The notes under the pieces: generated by a model | Database searches by the model: none | Told to the model about the DNA's origin: nothing | What the model saw: only the letters and a program-made list of their open reading frames with translations | In this document: positions 50,064 through 61,000 of the stretch, piece after piece | Position numbering within the stretch: the stretch's first letter is position 1 | Layout of the letters: each line of letters begins with the position of its first letter | Program-made: the position numbers and the translations under genes | DNA from: Marsupella aquatica | Taxonomy: Eukaryota > Marchantiophyta | Assembly (NCBI GenBank): GCA_973895155.1 | Contig: OZ316896.1 | Span: 1-64,000, forward strand | DNA length: 64,000 bases | Direction: 5' to 3'

Positions 50064-51220
50064 CATAGCAAGCAACAAAGCGGGCAGGGACCCCATGAAG
50101 GCGCCCTGCGCCGGTAGAAGGACTCCAAACGTACTGAAAAGACCCTAAACCTCACCGGACCAGCATTTTGGGTATTGCAGGGACAAATACCAGCCAAAGT
50201 ACATGCCTGAATTTACCTGCTCTATATTGGTTCCCTAAACCAGAGGTGATTTTTTTCATCAAATCCATACATTGTATCCTAGTTTTTTTCGCACATGATG
50301 TACAAACCTACATAATGTGAAAGTGGGGGAGAAGAAAAACAGCAAAAACCAAAGCAAGCAAAAAAAAATTCAGCTTTTTCCAGGAAGAAAAAAAAACTTC
50401 ACCGTCAGGGGGGAAGGAAAAAAAAACTCCAGCTTCAGGCGCTAGGGAAAAAAACTTGAGGAAGGGCAGGGAAGGAAAAACAATTTGAGCTTCAGGAAAG
50501 GGAAACTTTAAGATTTTAGACGATAGGAAAACTTCAGGTAAGAGTCAAATGTTTTTTTGTAGTATTTGTAAATTAGAGTCAGGAGTTTTGAACTATCTAT
50601 TCTCTTCGGTGAATTTGTTTTGGCTACCTTGTTCTCTAGAAAGGCAAGCATTGTGCATCGGTTGAAGTGCAAAGAAGATAGGACGGTATTTTCTTTCCTG
50701 GGTATCGATCAATAGACACGTTATTTAAATATGGGGTACCATTTATTCTAGTAAACAATTCTCTCATTACATTCAATATAAATGGACCCTAAACTCCCCC
50801 TGCCCCATTCTGGTCTGGTCTAGTTTTACTCCTCGACACCTCCGTATCTATTTCATACTCAGATTATACATTTTCATTTTTACCATCAACCCTAGATTTT
50901 CAGAACCTAGAAGCGACGTGTGAGCCGCACTTCACACAAATCAAAATTTATTTTCCCCAGTCCCACATGACCTGCCAATTTTCCCTCACACTGGACACTT
51001 ACATCTAGATAAAAAAACACTACTCAAATGGATGGCTGTATGACATAACAAATGTGTTGTACAACACCTCATTTGTGGCCGAAAACTCATTTGTGGCCGA
51101 AGACTGTTGGTGTAACAAACAATCTTCCTACTTTACCTGACCTGCATGATTACATCATTTCGTCACGTTTATAGTCTTGTGTCCATGTATGTAAAACCCC
51201 ACATTTTTACAGCCCAGCTT
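50064..51220. other. Intergenic DNA with a purine-rich tract
   Basis: From about 50310 to 50530 the + strand is dominated by A and G, with repeated GGAAAAAAAAACTTCA/CAGCTTCAGG-like words. The rest is AT-rich and shows no gene. Confidence 0.6.
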
Positions 51221-51645
51221 AGTACATTCCTTAATACATTCATTTGTACTTTAATTATGATTATTAGATTACCCCGGCATTTGCTTCGTATCTATGTGTA
51301 GGATTACCCCAGCTTTGTATCCATGGGTGTGGCCAATTTCCAAACATTAACCTTACTAGTACTTTATTGATTATAAGATTACCCCGGCTTTTGTATTCAT
51401 GTGTATGGCACAAATCCTAAACATTAATTAATGTATATTTATTGATGGATAAGATTACCCCAACTTTCGTATCCGTGTGTATGGCACAATATCCTAAGAT
51501 TAACTTGTCTAGTACATTGCTTTGTGATTGGATTACCCCGAGGTTCGGATGTATTCCTAACATTAACCTTAGTTGTACATTACTCGATTATTAGATTACC
51601 CTAGCTTGTGCATGATATCCACGTATATGGCCCAATTTCCTAAAT
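51221..51645. repeat. Degenerate tandem repeat (GATTACCCC...)
   Basis: Five to six units of roughly 80-105 bp share (A)GATTACCCC(G/A), a TTGTATCCATGTGTATGGC-like core, CCTAAACATTAACCTTA and AGTACATT; divergence between units is high, so this is an old array. Confidence 0.75.
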
Positions 51646-52739
51646 AATATGAACCATAATACCGCATTACATGACCTCAACTTTTGTATCTCTTACTGAC
51701 AATGGCCATTTATCATGTAAACAGTGTCAACAGTGTGTGGTTTTCTCAGAATACTCTAAACCCTAAACCTTGTTCCTTTTCTTTCAATAGTGTTGTGTGG
51801 GTTTATCAGAATACTTGGCCTTTACAGATGAACACCTTTTAAGATTAAGAGTGTACCAAGGGTTAGCGCGAGGTGCAATACAATGCCCACAACAAGATAG
51901 ATTAGGCAATTCAACCATACTACCCTGCTGTGCCTGTTTGTTCCCGAAAAAACCTTCACCCATACTGGAAGGTTGCCCATTCAACCTCCTTATAGTAGCA
52001 GACTGAACAGAAATCATCACAACTAATCCAAAAACGCAGACTACTGGACAGTACAGTGAGTACTTCTGATTATTATACAGTAAGAGTGTGTGTGGTCAGT
52101 GATGATGTGGTTTGTCAATAGCTTCTCATCCCACTTTATAAAAACAACAGTGAGGACAGTCTGACCAGCACCGCATTTCTTCATTAATGAACATGTCTGT
52201 TTACGGTAGTCCACAAAACAAGACATTCCACTCGTAAACAAAATAAGACATTCCACTTAGAGCAGCATTGCTCTCCTATTGTTCAACTGAGTAATCACTT
52301 ATCAAAGTGGCTTCAACTGTGGCTGTGCGTTATAGAATACCCCCATCCCACGTACCCCCCTTCACCTTCAATACTGTAATTTTGATACGTAAAAACTTTC
52401 GTGGCTTTTCTCTTTGTATATTTGAGTGCATTAATTCTCCATAATGCACCCCTTTTTTTGAGGAGGGGATTATACAAAACACCTACCTGATACTAACACA
52501 ATATCTATGAATAGAATCTAATATAACTAAAGAAGGTATATTTTTGGCCAATTCCATAGCAACCACTTCTTGGATGACCCTTTAATTTGAATTTTCTATT
52601 TCAGGGATTCACTTTTTCTTGTTTGTTACCAAAAAGTCACTCAAGTTTTTACGTACATTAAATGTCCTAGTTACGGGCATTATATCCCACAATGCCCTCT
52701 AACCAGGACATTATCCTATTAATACCCTTCAGAGCACAT
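51646..52739. other. Intergenic DNA, no gene recognised
   Basis: Short frames on both strands around 51784-52020 overlap each other and show no family features. An outlying copy of the following 115-bp repeat lies at about 52318-52393. A CCCTAAACC pair occurs near 51761. Confidence 0.5.
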
Positions 52740-52975
52740 GGGCATTAATTTGCATTACCCCAGCCCATGGTGGCTGTGCATTTTAGAATACCCCATCCCT
52801 CATACCCCCAACCTTCAAAATACTGTAATTTGATACATACATACCCTTCGGAGCACATTGGCACTTGCATTACCCCAACACATGGTGGCTGTGCGTTTTG
52901 GAATACCCCATCCCTCGTAACCCCCAACCTTCAAAATACTGTAATTTGAAACATACATACCCATCTGAGCACATG
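52740..52975. repeat. 115-bp tandem duplication
   Basis: TGCATTACCCCA followed by CATGGTGGCTGTGC recurs 115 bp apart (52751 and 52866). Each unit continues with GAATACCCCATCCCTC and AACCTTCAAAATACTGTAAT. Confidence 0.85.
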
Positions 52976-54116
52976 GGCATTTCCCACGTCCAAAATTTTG
53001 TATCTCATTTCCCACGTCCAAAATTGAATGGTGACACATTTGATGCTAACGGAGTTTAAAGGTTTCAACATGAAAGCTATGGGAGTCTACGGTTTAACCG
53101 GAAATGTTATGGGAGCCTCCACTTTAACCGGAAATGTTGTGGGAGTCCATATGCTGAAACTTGGAGACATACCATGTATCGCATGTGAGACACAGCCTTT
53201 ACATAAGAGTGTTGTATGGTGGGTTGGACAGTGAAGGCGATTTGGGTCCTAGGAGTGTCTGAATGGAGTTGCAACACAGATGGAGGTGAGTAGCAAGGCA
53301 TGGATACCGCAACCATGGATGTTGTACAGAAGAGAAGCTCCATCACTGCACACTCAGCCTGAAACCATGCCACGCCACTGCCACCAGTAAGCATAAAAAA
53401 TGCAACCATTCGGAAATGCCTTCGCTCGAAGACTGCATCCGACAGTGAATGACTCTAATCCATCACTTGCTGCAATTATTGACGATGTCAGTACGCCATC
53501 CAAGCGATGCAAGATTCAAGATGCAGATTGAAGGGAATTTGGAGGTGGCGAGCACAGTCAGGACCAGATTGAAGGCCAGCGACAGGAATTCTCGAAGGCC
53601 AATGCTTCCCGACCAAAATACCGACCCAACAATAATGCAGAAGGGAATTTGAAGGTGACGAGCACATTAAGGAACCAGATTGAAGGCTGGTACAAGAATT
53701 CTAGAAGCATTGACCAAGCTTTGTTTCCTTTGTATTTCTCACGAACCCAAATTGAATGGTGACACTTTTGATGCTAACGGAGTCCAATGGTTTCAACATG
53801 AATGTTATAGCTGCAAAAGACATTTATTGGAAATGTTATGGGAGTGCGGGACTACAAGTGAGTCACAATGAATGCTAGTGGTGTATGAACACTTAAAAAA
53901 TAATGTTATGGGAGCCTACGGCAACCACCCGTAAGTCACCCTAATCAATACTAGTGGAGTTTAAAGGTTTTGATAATAATGTTGTGGGAGTCCAAATAAT
54001 GAAATGTTGAGACCGTGCACTGCATGTAGGAGACCATGCACCGCGGTCCCTAAATACCCTGAAATGGCCTGAAGACCGGCCTCATTGCACGCGCTGTGCA
54101 GAGAAGATATATACAG
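52976..54116. repeat. Second cluster of the dispersed repeat family
   Basis: Contains duplicated blocks: AAATTGAATGGTGACAC, then TTTGATGCTAACGGAGT (at about 53018 and 53747), GAAGGGAATTTG(G/A)AGGTG (53532 and 53640) and AAATGTT(A/G)TGGGAG motifs. From about 53945 to 54116 it matches 31826-31963 closely, including the core CCCTGAAATGGCCTGAAGAC. No gene is called. Confidence 0.75.
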
Positions 54117-54138
54117 GTACGTGGAGACTTGTAAGATA

Positions 54139-54876
54139 ATGCAGGCCAACAGACCCCCAATTGGAGAGTTTTGGAGATACTACTACCTTAAGAAGACTGA
54201 GGCCAGTTACATATTTGACCTCAGAAGTTTTGGAACTTCAAGAGTGGAGATGGCTCAATTTGATGAGTTCTGGGCTGACTCAATCTACTTCCGACCCATC
54301 CTTGCTATGATGCTACTTCAAGGGGATGTAGAAGTAGAAGATCCAGATTTGGTTTTGGCCTATTTCGGGAATTTTGCAGCTTACGCTCTGGACTTTGTGA
54401 TTTCTTTTCTCATGCAGAGTAAGAAATCCACTTCTCACCAGAACTCTTACATCCCACGAGAGCCGAAGGTTGTCCTTGTTTCCACCAGTTCCCTAGCTGA
54501 GAAACAGAGGATCTGGAATAATGTCACTACTCAGACCCTGGCTCATTTCAACCGATATTTTAAGGATGTCAGATGGAGACTTCGACCCTTCTATTCCAGG
54601 ATGATGAATAGTGATGAGTTTCTGCATCACTATCCCCAAGTATATGCTGCCACCTGCAACAACTATGATGTACTAGGGATATACAGAGAAGCTCTTCGTA
54701 TAGATTCTTGTTATTTGATGAAGCGAATGCCTTTGATGTATCCTGAGAGACAACTAAGGTGCCTACCCTACTCTCGAGGATCACCACGTCAGACTGAGCT
54801 GATGGAGGTAACACAGAATCGGACTGTCACCTACGTGGAGCTGCTCGAACCCGATGATATTCGACAACAAGCTTGA
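54139..54876 (+). CDS. Orphan ORF upstream of the retrotransposon LTR, unknown protein
   Basis: An uninterrupted frame runs from 54085; the ATG at 54139 is the better start because the first 54 bases belong to the dispersed repeat. It encodes about 245 residues, rich in aromatic and charged residues, for example GEFWRYYYLKK near the start, FDEFWADSIYFRPILAMMLL, a hydrophobic stretch LVLAYFGNFAAYALDFVISFLM, and a C-terminal YVELLEPDD. I recognise no family. Base composition and codon use resemble the retrotransposon ORFs downstream. Possible explanations are the 3' accessory ORF of a preceding, tandem element sharing the LTR, or a captured or cellular gene exon. The absence of stops over 738 nt argues against decayed DNA. 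Confidence 0.5.
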   Translation: MQANRPPIGEFWRYYYLKKTEASYIFDLRSFGTSRVEMAQFDEFWADSIYFRPILAMMLLQGDVEVEDPDLVLAYFGNFAAYALDFVISFLMQSKKSTSHQNSYIPREPKVVLVSTSSLAEKQRIWNNVTTQTLAHFNRYFKDVRWRLRPFYSRMMNSDEFLHHYPQVYAATCNNYDVLGIYREALRIDSCYLMKRMPLMYPERQLRCLPYSRGSPRQTELMEVTQNRTVTYVELLEPDDIRQQA

Positions 54877-54899
54877 AGGAGACTATATTTTTAGCTAGT

Positions 54900-56059
54900 A
54901 TTGAAAAGTATAGTACTTTTACCAATTTTTCTAAATGTGTTCTAGAGCTTTAGAAGCTGTCATACTTCTTTAGGCTGTAGTCTGTACCTAGGAAACCCTG
55001 CTGGAAAAATTTCAGAGTTTTCCGAACCAGGAGTAGAAAGTTAAAAATAGTTGAATCTACTCAATTTTTAGTATACTGAAATTAAGAGTTTAAGAGTTTA
55101 AGTTTTTACGTTTTTAAGAGTTTAAGTTTTTAAGAGTTTAAGAGTTCATACTTAGCCATTTTTTTCCGGCTTTCCACTTATTGAATCGTCGTTTTGACTT
55201 TTTGAGGGTTATGAAGAGGCATGTCTCTTCGACCCTGTGACCTCTTATTCTGTAGTTCATCACTATTTATACCTCTTCCCCTAGTGTAGAGAGATGGTTA
55301 AGTTTTGCAGTTTTGCCTCTCCCTTGTGTTAAACTAGTTGATCATGAATCTATGAGTTCGAGATCAGGTTTAACATTTGGAGAGACTTACCTCCTTCTTG
55401 TATTTTGGAACCCAAATACTTGAAGTAAAACCTCAGTTATGAATCTCGTGAATTATAATGTCAGATTCCGCTTTGGTGACACATTGTAATCTCACAAGTT
55501 CTTAGAGTTAACTCATTGAGTTTAAGTTACATTGGAAATGATGTTTTCACCTTCATGTTGCTTAGTACCATCTAAATGCTGAAGTATTTATCCTTTTAGA
55601 TCTTGACTAAGTATCACTTAGGAAGAAAGGTCAAGACATGTTGCCGGCATTTTAAAAGGATACTCTAGTATGCAGTTTAGATCTGAAAAGCCGTGTGGAT
55701 TTGGATTTCCTTTAAAGTCATTCCATTATTACTTATGTCTAAGGAGTAACCTTGGTCTATTCCAGACTCCCTTAAGCATACTCTGAGAGATTTTTCCTTG
55801 TGTTTTGTTAATTGCAATCTTTTGCTTAATTGAAGGTTATCTGATGTTGAGTTATCATCAAAAACTACTCACCGCTGTGGAGCGATCTTCAAAGTACCTG
55901 ATTAAAGTAGTCAAGATTGATTACTATGTGTGACACAAGAGCTTAAAACTTTGTTTTTAGTTTATTACATCAAACCAACCCCATCTTGTTCTTAAAGGGA
56001 ACGAATACCGAGTTTAGAGACTTTAAAATGTGATTTTTGGTTCTCTATGGCAAACTACA
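54900..56059 (+). repeat. Probable 5' LTR of Ty3/gypsy retrotransposon (left border uncertain)
   Basis: The sequence ends ...CAAACTACA at 56059, ten bases before a tRNA-Asp primer binding site, as expected for an LTR end in CA. A TATA-like box (55264-55271) and no coding capacity fit an LTR. It contains tandem TAAGAGTTT-type repeats at 55085-55147. The 3' LTR lies outside the window, so the left border and target-site duplication cannot be fixed; 54900 is only the point where the upstream ORF has ended. Confidence 0.5.
55264..55271 (+). promoter_or_regulatory. Candidate LTR TATA box
   Basis: TATTTATA followed by a C/T-rich stretch (CCTCTTCCCC), about 0.8 kb upstream of the LTR end; the position inside the presumed LTR fits a retrotransposon promoter. 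Confidence 0.4.
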
Positions 56060-56068
56060 TGAGATTTT

Positions 56069-56086
56069 TGGCGCCGCTGCCGGGGA
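56069..56086 (+). other. Primer binding site, tRNA-Asp type
   Basis: TGGCGCCGCTGCCGGGGA is complementary to the 3' end of plant tRNA-Asp including CCA, with one difference (GCTGCC for GTTGCC) from the sequence I know. It is used to prime minus-strand DNA synthesis. tRNA-Asp priming is well known for Athila-type and related plant elements. Confidence 0.85.
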
Positions 56087-56181
56087 ACAAATCAAGGATG
56101 GTTTGAAGTACAGGCAGTGAATGCCAAAAGGAGGTTAATTCAGTGAATCTGGAATAAACAAAAGAAAGGTGGAAGTTGACC

Positions 56182-57237
56182 ATGGAACCCCAAGGAGAGT
56201 GGGAGTTCCCTCCATTACAAATTCGATCTTTCACAATGGAAAATGCACCAGAGGCATTTAGGGAGAGATTTGGAGGTGAAACTCCTCCCTCAATTTTGGA
56301 AAGAAAGAGAAAAGCTAAAGCCAAGAAGGAAAGACGAAATGGGGCTTAGTGGGGGAATATCCTTCCCAAGAAAGAGATGGTGAGGAAAAGCAGACCTCAG
56401 AAAAGAGAAAGAGCCTTGATTAGGTCAAGGGATAATCAAACACACACGATTATCAGTGCCACTGCAAGAGAGAGAACAACTATTTTGAGAAGGCAGGTGT
56501 CCAACATCAGAGGAGGAAGCTACTTTTGGGGTGGCGAATTGGTGAAGGTTGACTCCTGGGACACCAATATTTTGTATGATTGTGTATTTGTTTTCAGAAG
56601 AGCCCTAGATGGAAGACTGGAATTGATTGAAGCCACTCAAGATGAGGAATTTGATGCCAATTTTATTCCCCCCTTACTAAAAGAACATGACATTAAGGAG
56701 GAAGTATTGGAGGAGGAACTTGAACATCAATTAAGGGAAACGTTGGATAAGTTAAAAGGGAATCCATTGTGGAGAAACCAACTTGATTATGTTTTAACAG
56801 AGTTTTACCAGAATAATCCCAATTTAATACTTAGGGAGGAAAGACCAGTTATGACCTCCAATAGAAGAGAGTTGGTTGACACTTGTAAATGGCATGCCGG
56901 AAGTGGATGGGTTCCATTGAAATGGAAGGAGGCAACTACCCAAAGGACATCCTTTAAGTGGACCATCCCACTCCCTCACTGCTTTGAATTAACTGATGTA
57001 ATGGTTTTTAAGAGAGTTTGGATTGATGATGAGGAATACAAGTTGCAGCCCATTAAGGAAGAACATGATTTAGAATTTTTAATAAGCAAGAAGGGGCAAA
57101 TTAGTAACAGGGTTACTGAAGAAGAAGAACTAAGAATTAAGGAGGTGTTGGAAAAATTACACCTTGTTGAACACCCTTGGGTTGATGCCCTGGACACTCT
57201 AGAAAATTTGTTAAACAACTACCGGACCTCAGCATAA
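56182..57237 (+). CDS. Retrotransposon extra ORF upstream of gag, with one in-frame TAG
   Basis: A 55-codon frame begins at ATG 56182 (context GACCATGG) and stops at TAG 56347-56349. The same frame continues without another stop through an ATG at 56377 to TAA at 57237 (286 codons from that ATG). Together this is one ORF of about 351 codons with a single internal TAG. The protein has a basic N-terminal part (RKRKAKAKKERR; RKSRPQKRERALIRSR), a central SYFWGGELVKVDSWDTN segment and an acidic helical part (LEEELEHQLRETLDKL). I recognise no domain. Extra ORFs between PBS and gag are known from Ogre-type elements, where their function is also unknown. The TAG may be a mutation or a readthrough site. 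Confidence 0.65.
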
Positions 57238-57277
57238 AAGAGGACAACAGAGGAGCGGATTTCCCCAAATTACAATC

Positions 57278-57571
57278 TTGATTTCAACTTTGAATAAGCA
57301 ATTTGGTGAAATAATTGAAATGCCTCCAATCAGGTCTTTAGGCACTTTGAGAGTAAGAAATTTGCATAATCGGTATGTTCAAACATGGGTACTGTCCCTA
57401 AGAGGACGAAGGGGTGTTCATTGGTTATCTATTACCTGGTGGGAAGGAGGCATTTTGCATCTGGTTATTTTAAAGTTAAATGGTAGAATTACAGGAGAGG
57501 AGTATGTTATCATTTCTATACAAGAATTAGCTAGATCCTTGCTTCAAAGGCAAACTAGGAGACACAGATAA
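57278..57571 (+). CDS. Small ORF between extra ORF and gag, unknown
   Basis: 97 codons from 57278, or 83 from the ATG at 57320 (MPPIRSLGTLRVRN), in a different frame from both neighbours. The protein is basic and hydrophobic with WWEGGILHLVILKLNG and ends RQTRRHR. I recognise no family. It could be a real small protein of the element or a downstream part of the preceding ORF joined by splicing. Confidence 0.4.
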   Translation: MISTLNKQFGEIIEMPPIRSLGTLRVRNLHNRYVQTWVLSLRGRRGVHWLSITWWEGGILHLVILKLNGRITGEEYVIISIQELARSLLQRQTRRHR

Positions 57572-58009
57572 CATTAGTTAGGTCAAGAAATTTGTTAAGT
57601 ACACCTACTCTCCTAAAAATGGGCGCTGCCGAGAACTGAAGGGACGGCATTACGAGTAAGCCTTTACGTTTTTTTTAGAGTTGAAGTTTTACGAGTAAAC
57701 ATACTCGAGTAAGGGTATAATAGTTGACGACTTACGAGTTGCGAGTTGACGACTTACGAGTTGAAGGGCCGCGATGAACAGGCGCGCCACTTCAACACTT
57801 GACCACTCGCTGCGACTGTTGGGGCGTACACCCCCTGAGGGTTACGAGAAGAGGCGCCATCAAGGGCCACGACGGTGCGAAAGGGTGCCAGCGGGAGGAA
57901 CAATGGAAGAACGCGACCCCTCCATGCAAACTTAGACTCCCAAAGGAAACCAGAGTCAGTCCCAAACCATTAACTCGCTCCTGAAGATTGCCGACTTTCA
58001 GGATGAGGA
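57572..58009 (+). other. gag leader with short repeats
   Basis: Non-coding. It includes repeated (T)ACGAGTTG and GTTGACGACTTACGAGTTG words at about 57650-57770, then a GC-richer block. This may hold RNA packaging or splice signals, which cannot be told from sequence alone. Confidence 0.5.
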
Positions 58010-61000
58010 ATGTCTGATAAAGGGAAGCGAAGTTGGAGATTAAGACAAGAAGAAAAAGCAAGATCAGAAGCACCACCAACTCCCCTTAATCCTAGGGGAC
58101 TATTGCCCGAATTCCAATCCCCAGATTACCCAACACCGGGAAATGTAGTAGAGCGAGTTACCCTCATCCAACGAAATGAAATAGAAGGAACAGTAGACAA
58201 GCCTGCAACAAGTCAACCAACAATTTATAAATTACGCTCTAGGGATGTCCAATACATCTCACCTAAGCCTAAGAAGAAAGAAATTGACATAGCCAAACCA
58301 CTGAGACGAACACAAAGCTTGGATGAATATGAGGGAACACCTGCGTTTCAGATAATTGGAACAGGAAAAACTACCAATACAAGGCATGAAAGCATAATTG
58401 AAGGAGGAATTCAGCAAATTGAATCTTTAAAATTTAATTCTGACTCACCTTTACTTCAAAGAATGCCTATTGATGAATCTGTCAGATTAGCAGAGGCACT
58501 ACCCTCGCTTGGTTATGGAAGTGCCAGCAGTAGCTTAAGTGCGATAAGCACTCCAAATTCCGTAAATTCAATTTCACCATTAACATCTCAAGGATCAGTC
58601 ACCAGCACTAGCTCACAATCTCTGAGAGCCTATCCTCCAATTAACCCAATTCCGGTTCCTATAAGACGACCTCAAATGGCTCGAAATAATATTCGATACG
58701 ATACCTTTAAGGGAACATCTAAGGAGGATGCTGAGACTTTCCTCAAGGAATTTGAAGCTGCAGCCACCTCAAATGGGCAAACCCAGGACGCTGAAAAAGC
58801 CACAATTTTTGGAGGGTTATTAAAAAAGAATGCTCAAAAATGGTATGATCGATTTCCAGATAAGAATGACTGGGGAAAAACCAAGACCGGTTTCTTGGAC
58901 AAATATAAGGAGGATGGTGTTGAGGCAAGGGCTTTTGCTAGAATCTCTCAACTAACCATGAAGAAACATGGCTCAGTGAGAAAGTACGCAGATAAATTAC
59001 TAGATCTAGTGGATAAATATAATCCCAATACAGCCAAGTCCACCACGAGAGATTGGTTTATTAACGGGCTGCCCTCTCGAATTGCAAGGTATGTAAGACG
59101 AGAAGGTGGTACAACCTTTGAGGAAGCTCAGGAAGCAGCACAAAAATACGTGGACTCAGAAGTTTCTGAGAAGAAAAGAGTAAAAAAAGATTTGAAGAAG
59201 GGTAAGAGGAAGGATAAAAAGAAAAAGAAAAAGAAAAAGTCCTCTTCAAGCTCGGAGTCTGGTGATAGCGACACTACCACTACTGAAGGAACTAGTTCCG
59301 ACTCGGGCTCCAGCAGTAGCTCAAGCTCCAGTCCAAGTTCTGACGATGCGGACACCAAGACCAAAAGGATGCAGAAAAGCACGGTACCTCAGAAAGCCAA
59401 GACCCTGGATAAAATGATGGATTCCTTGACTAGTAAGTTGAATAAACTCTCTGTGAATGCCGCTATATTTAAACCAACTAGGAAACTCCCACCCACCATA
59501 CGAAATAATGTGTGGTGCACACGCTGTAATAACCAAGGACACTATCACCATGAGTGCCCCTCATTGCAACGAGCTGTCAATTATGGAGAAGAGGAAGAGT
59601 TATTAGACTATGGAGATATCTATGCTGTCCAAGCACCGTTTGCAGGGCAATACTTTCCCCCTGCTGCGGGACCGACTTCATGGGCCCAACAAAAATCAGC
59701 AGGACCTTCCTCATTTAATCGGCCTATACCAAGACCACCGATGGGACCTCCTGGAGGCTATCCACCCAGAGGAGCACCAAGAGTGCAAGGAACCTGCTAT
59801 AATTGTGGTCAACCAGGGCATTACTCACCAGAATGTCCGTACCCAAAACGAGAAGTAGGGTACACACCAATTTGTGGCAACTGTGGAAAGGAAGGTCATC
59901 TCCCTGTTGAATGCCCAAACCCTCCGAAACCCAAGATGATGGTAAGATTTGCTAAAGAGCCTGTGAAGGAAGCACCCAGACCTGAAGAAGTAAGGATGAT
60001 ATATAGCCAAGAAAATCGGGAGCAATGCAGTCATGTGACCATAGAAGCAGAAGCTGAGGAGGAAGTGCATAATATTTATACCCAAAGTCTATCAGGCACT
60101 ATTCCGGATGTTGATTTGGAGCACTTAGTACAAGACCATGTTGTGGGAATGCCCAACCTACGGGTCCAAGAACGGGACCGTGTTTTGGAAACTTACGCCA
60201 CTACCAGATCCAAGTCTCATCATGAGAAGAAGCACGGTGAGGATGGTTCTAAGCGGAAGAAATCATCCAAACAGAAGAGCAAAACAAGGATACCGGCAAA
60301 GGAAGGTATCCCAAAAGAGGATGACCCAGCCTATGACAGGTATGACCCCAAGTACTTCCAGCCCGACATATCTACAGAGGTTAAAACTCAAATACATGAG
60401 TTAACCAAGGATGCACCCCTGCTAGTGGAACGGAAGGAAGTCCCTCCAGAGCTAAAAAAGCCTGAACCCAAGATGACCTTGGTACCAACACTCAAACCAA
60501 AGGGGTATGATATCGTGGACGTTGTCAAGAGCCAACCTGCCAACATTACGATTGGGGAGCTATTAGAAGACAATCCCACTTATAAAAAGCAGTTAAGAAC
60601 CTTGCTGACAGGAAGGAGGAAAAGAAGGAAACTACCTTCTGTGGAGGCCTTGAGACTAGAATGGGAAGATAAAGGACCTCCGGAAATTGAAGTTCAGATC
60701 ATGGGGTGTGTAATACCCGAAGTACCAGTAGACGGAGGATCGAGTGTGAACATCATGACCGAGGAAACAGCATCCAACATTGGCATCCATAAGTTTGAAA
60801 AGACCTTACAAGTACTACGCATGGCCGATCAATCCAGAGTAGTGCCAGTAGGAAAACTTATTGGGATCGACACAATTATTGGGGGCCTGACTTTCCCCTT
60901 AGATTTTGTAGTTCTCCGACCTGAAGTTCCCTCCTCCTATCCTTTGCTATTAGGGAGACCCTGGTTATATAAGGCCAAGATCAAGGTTGATTGGCACCAA

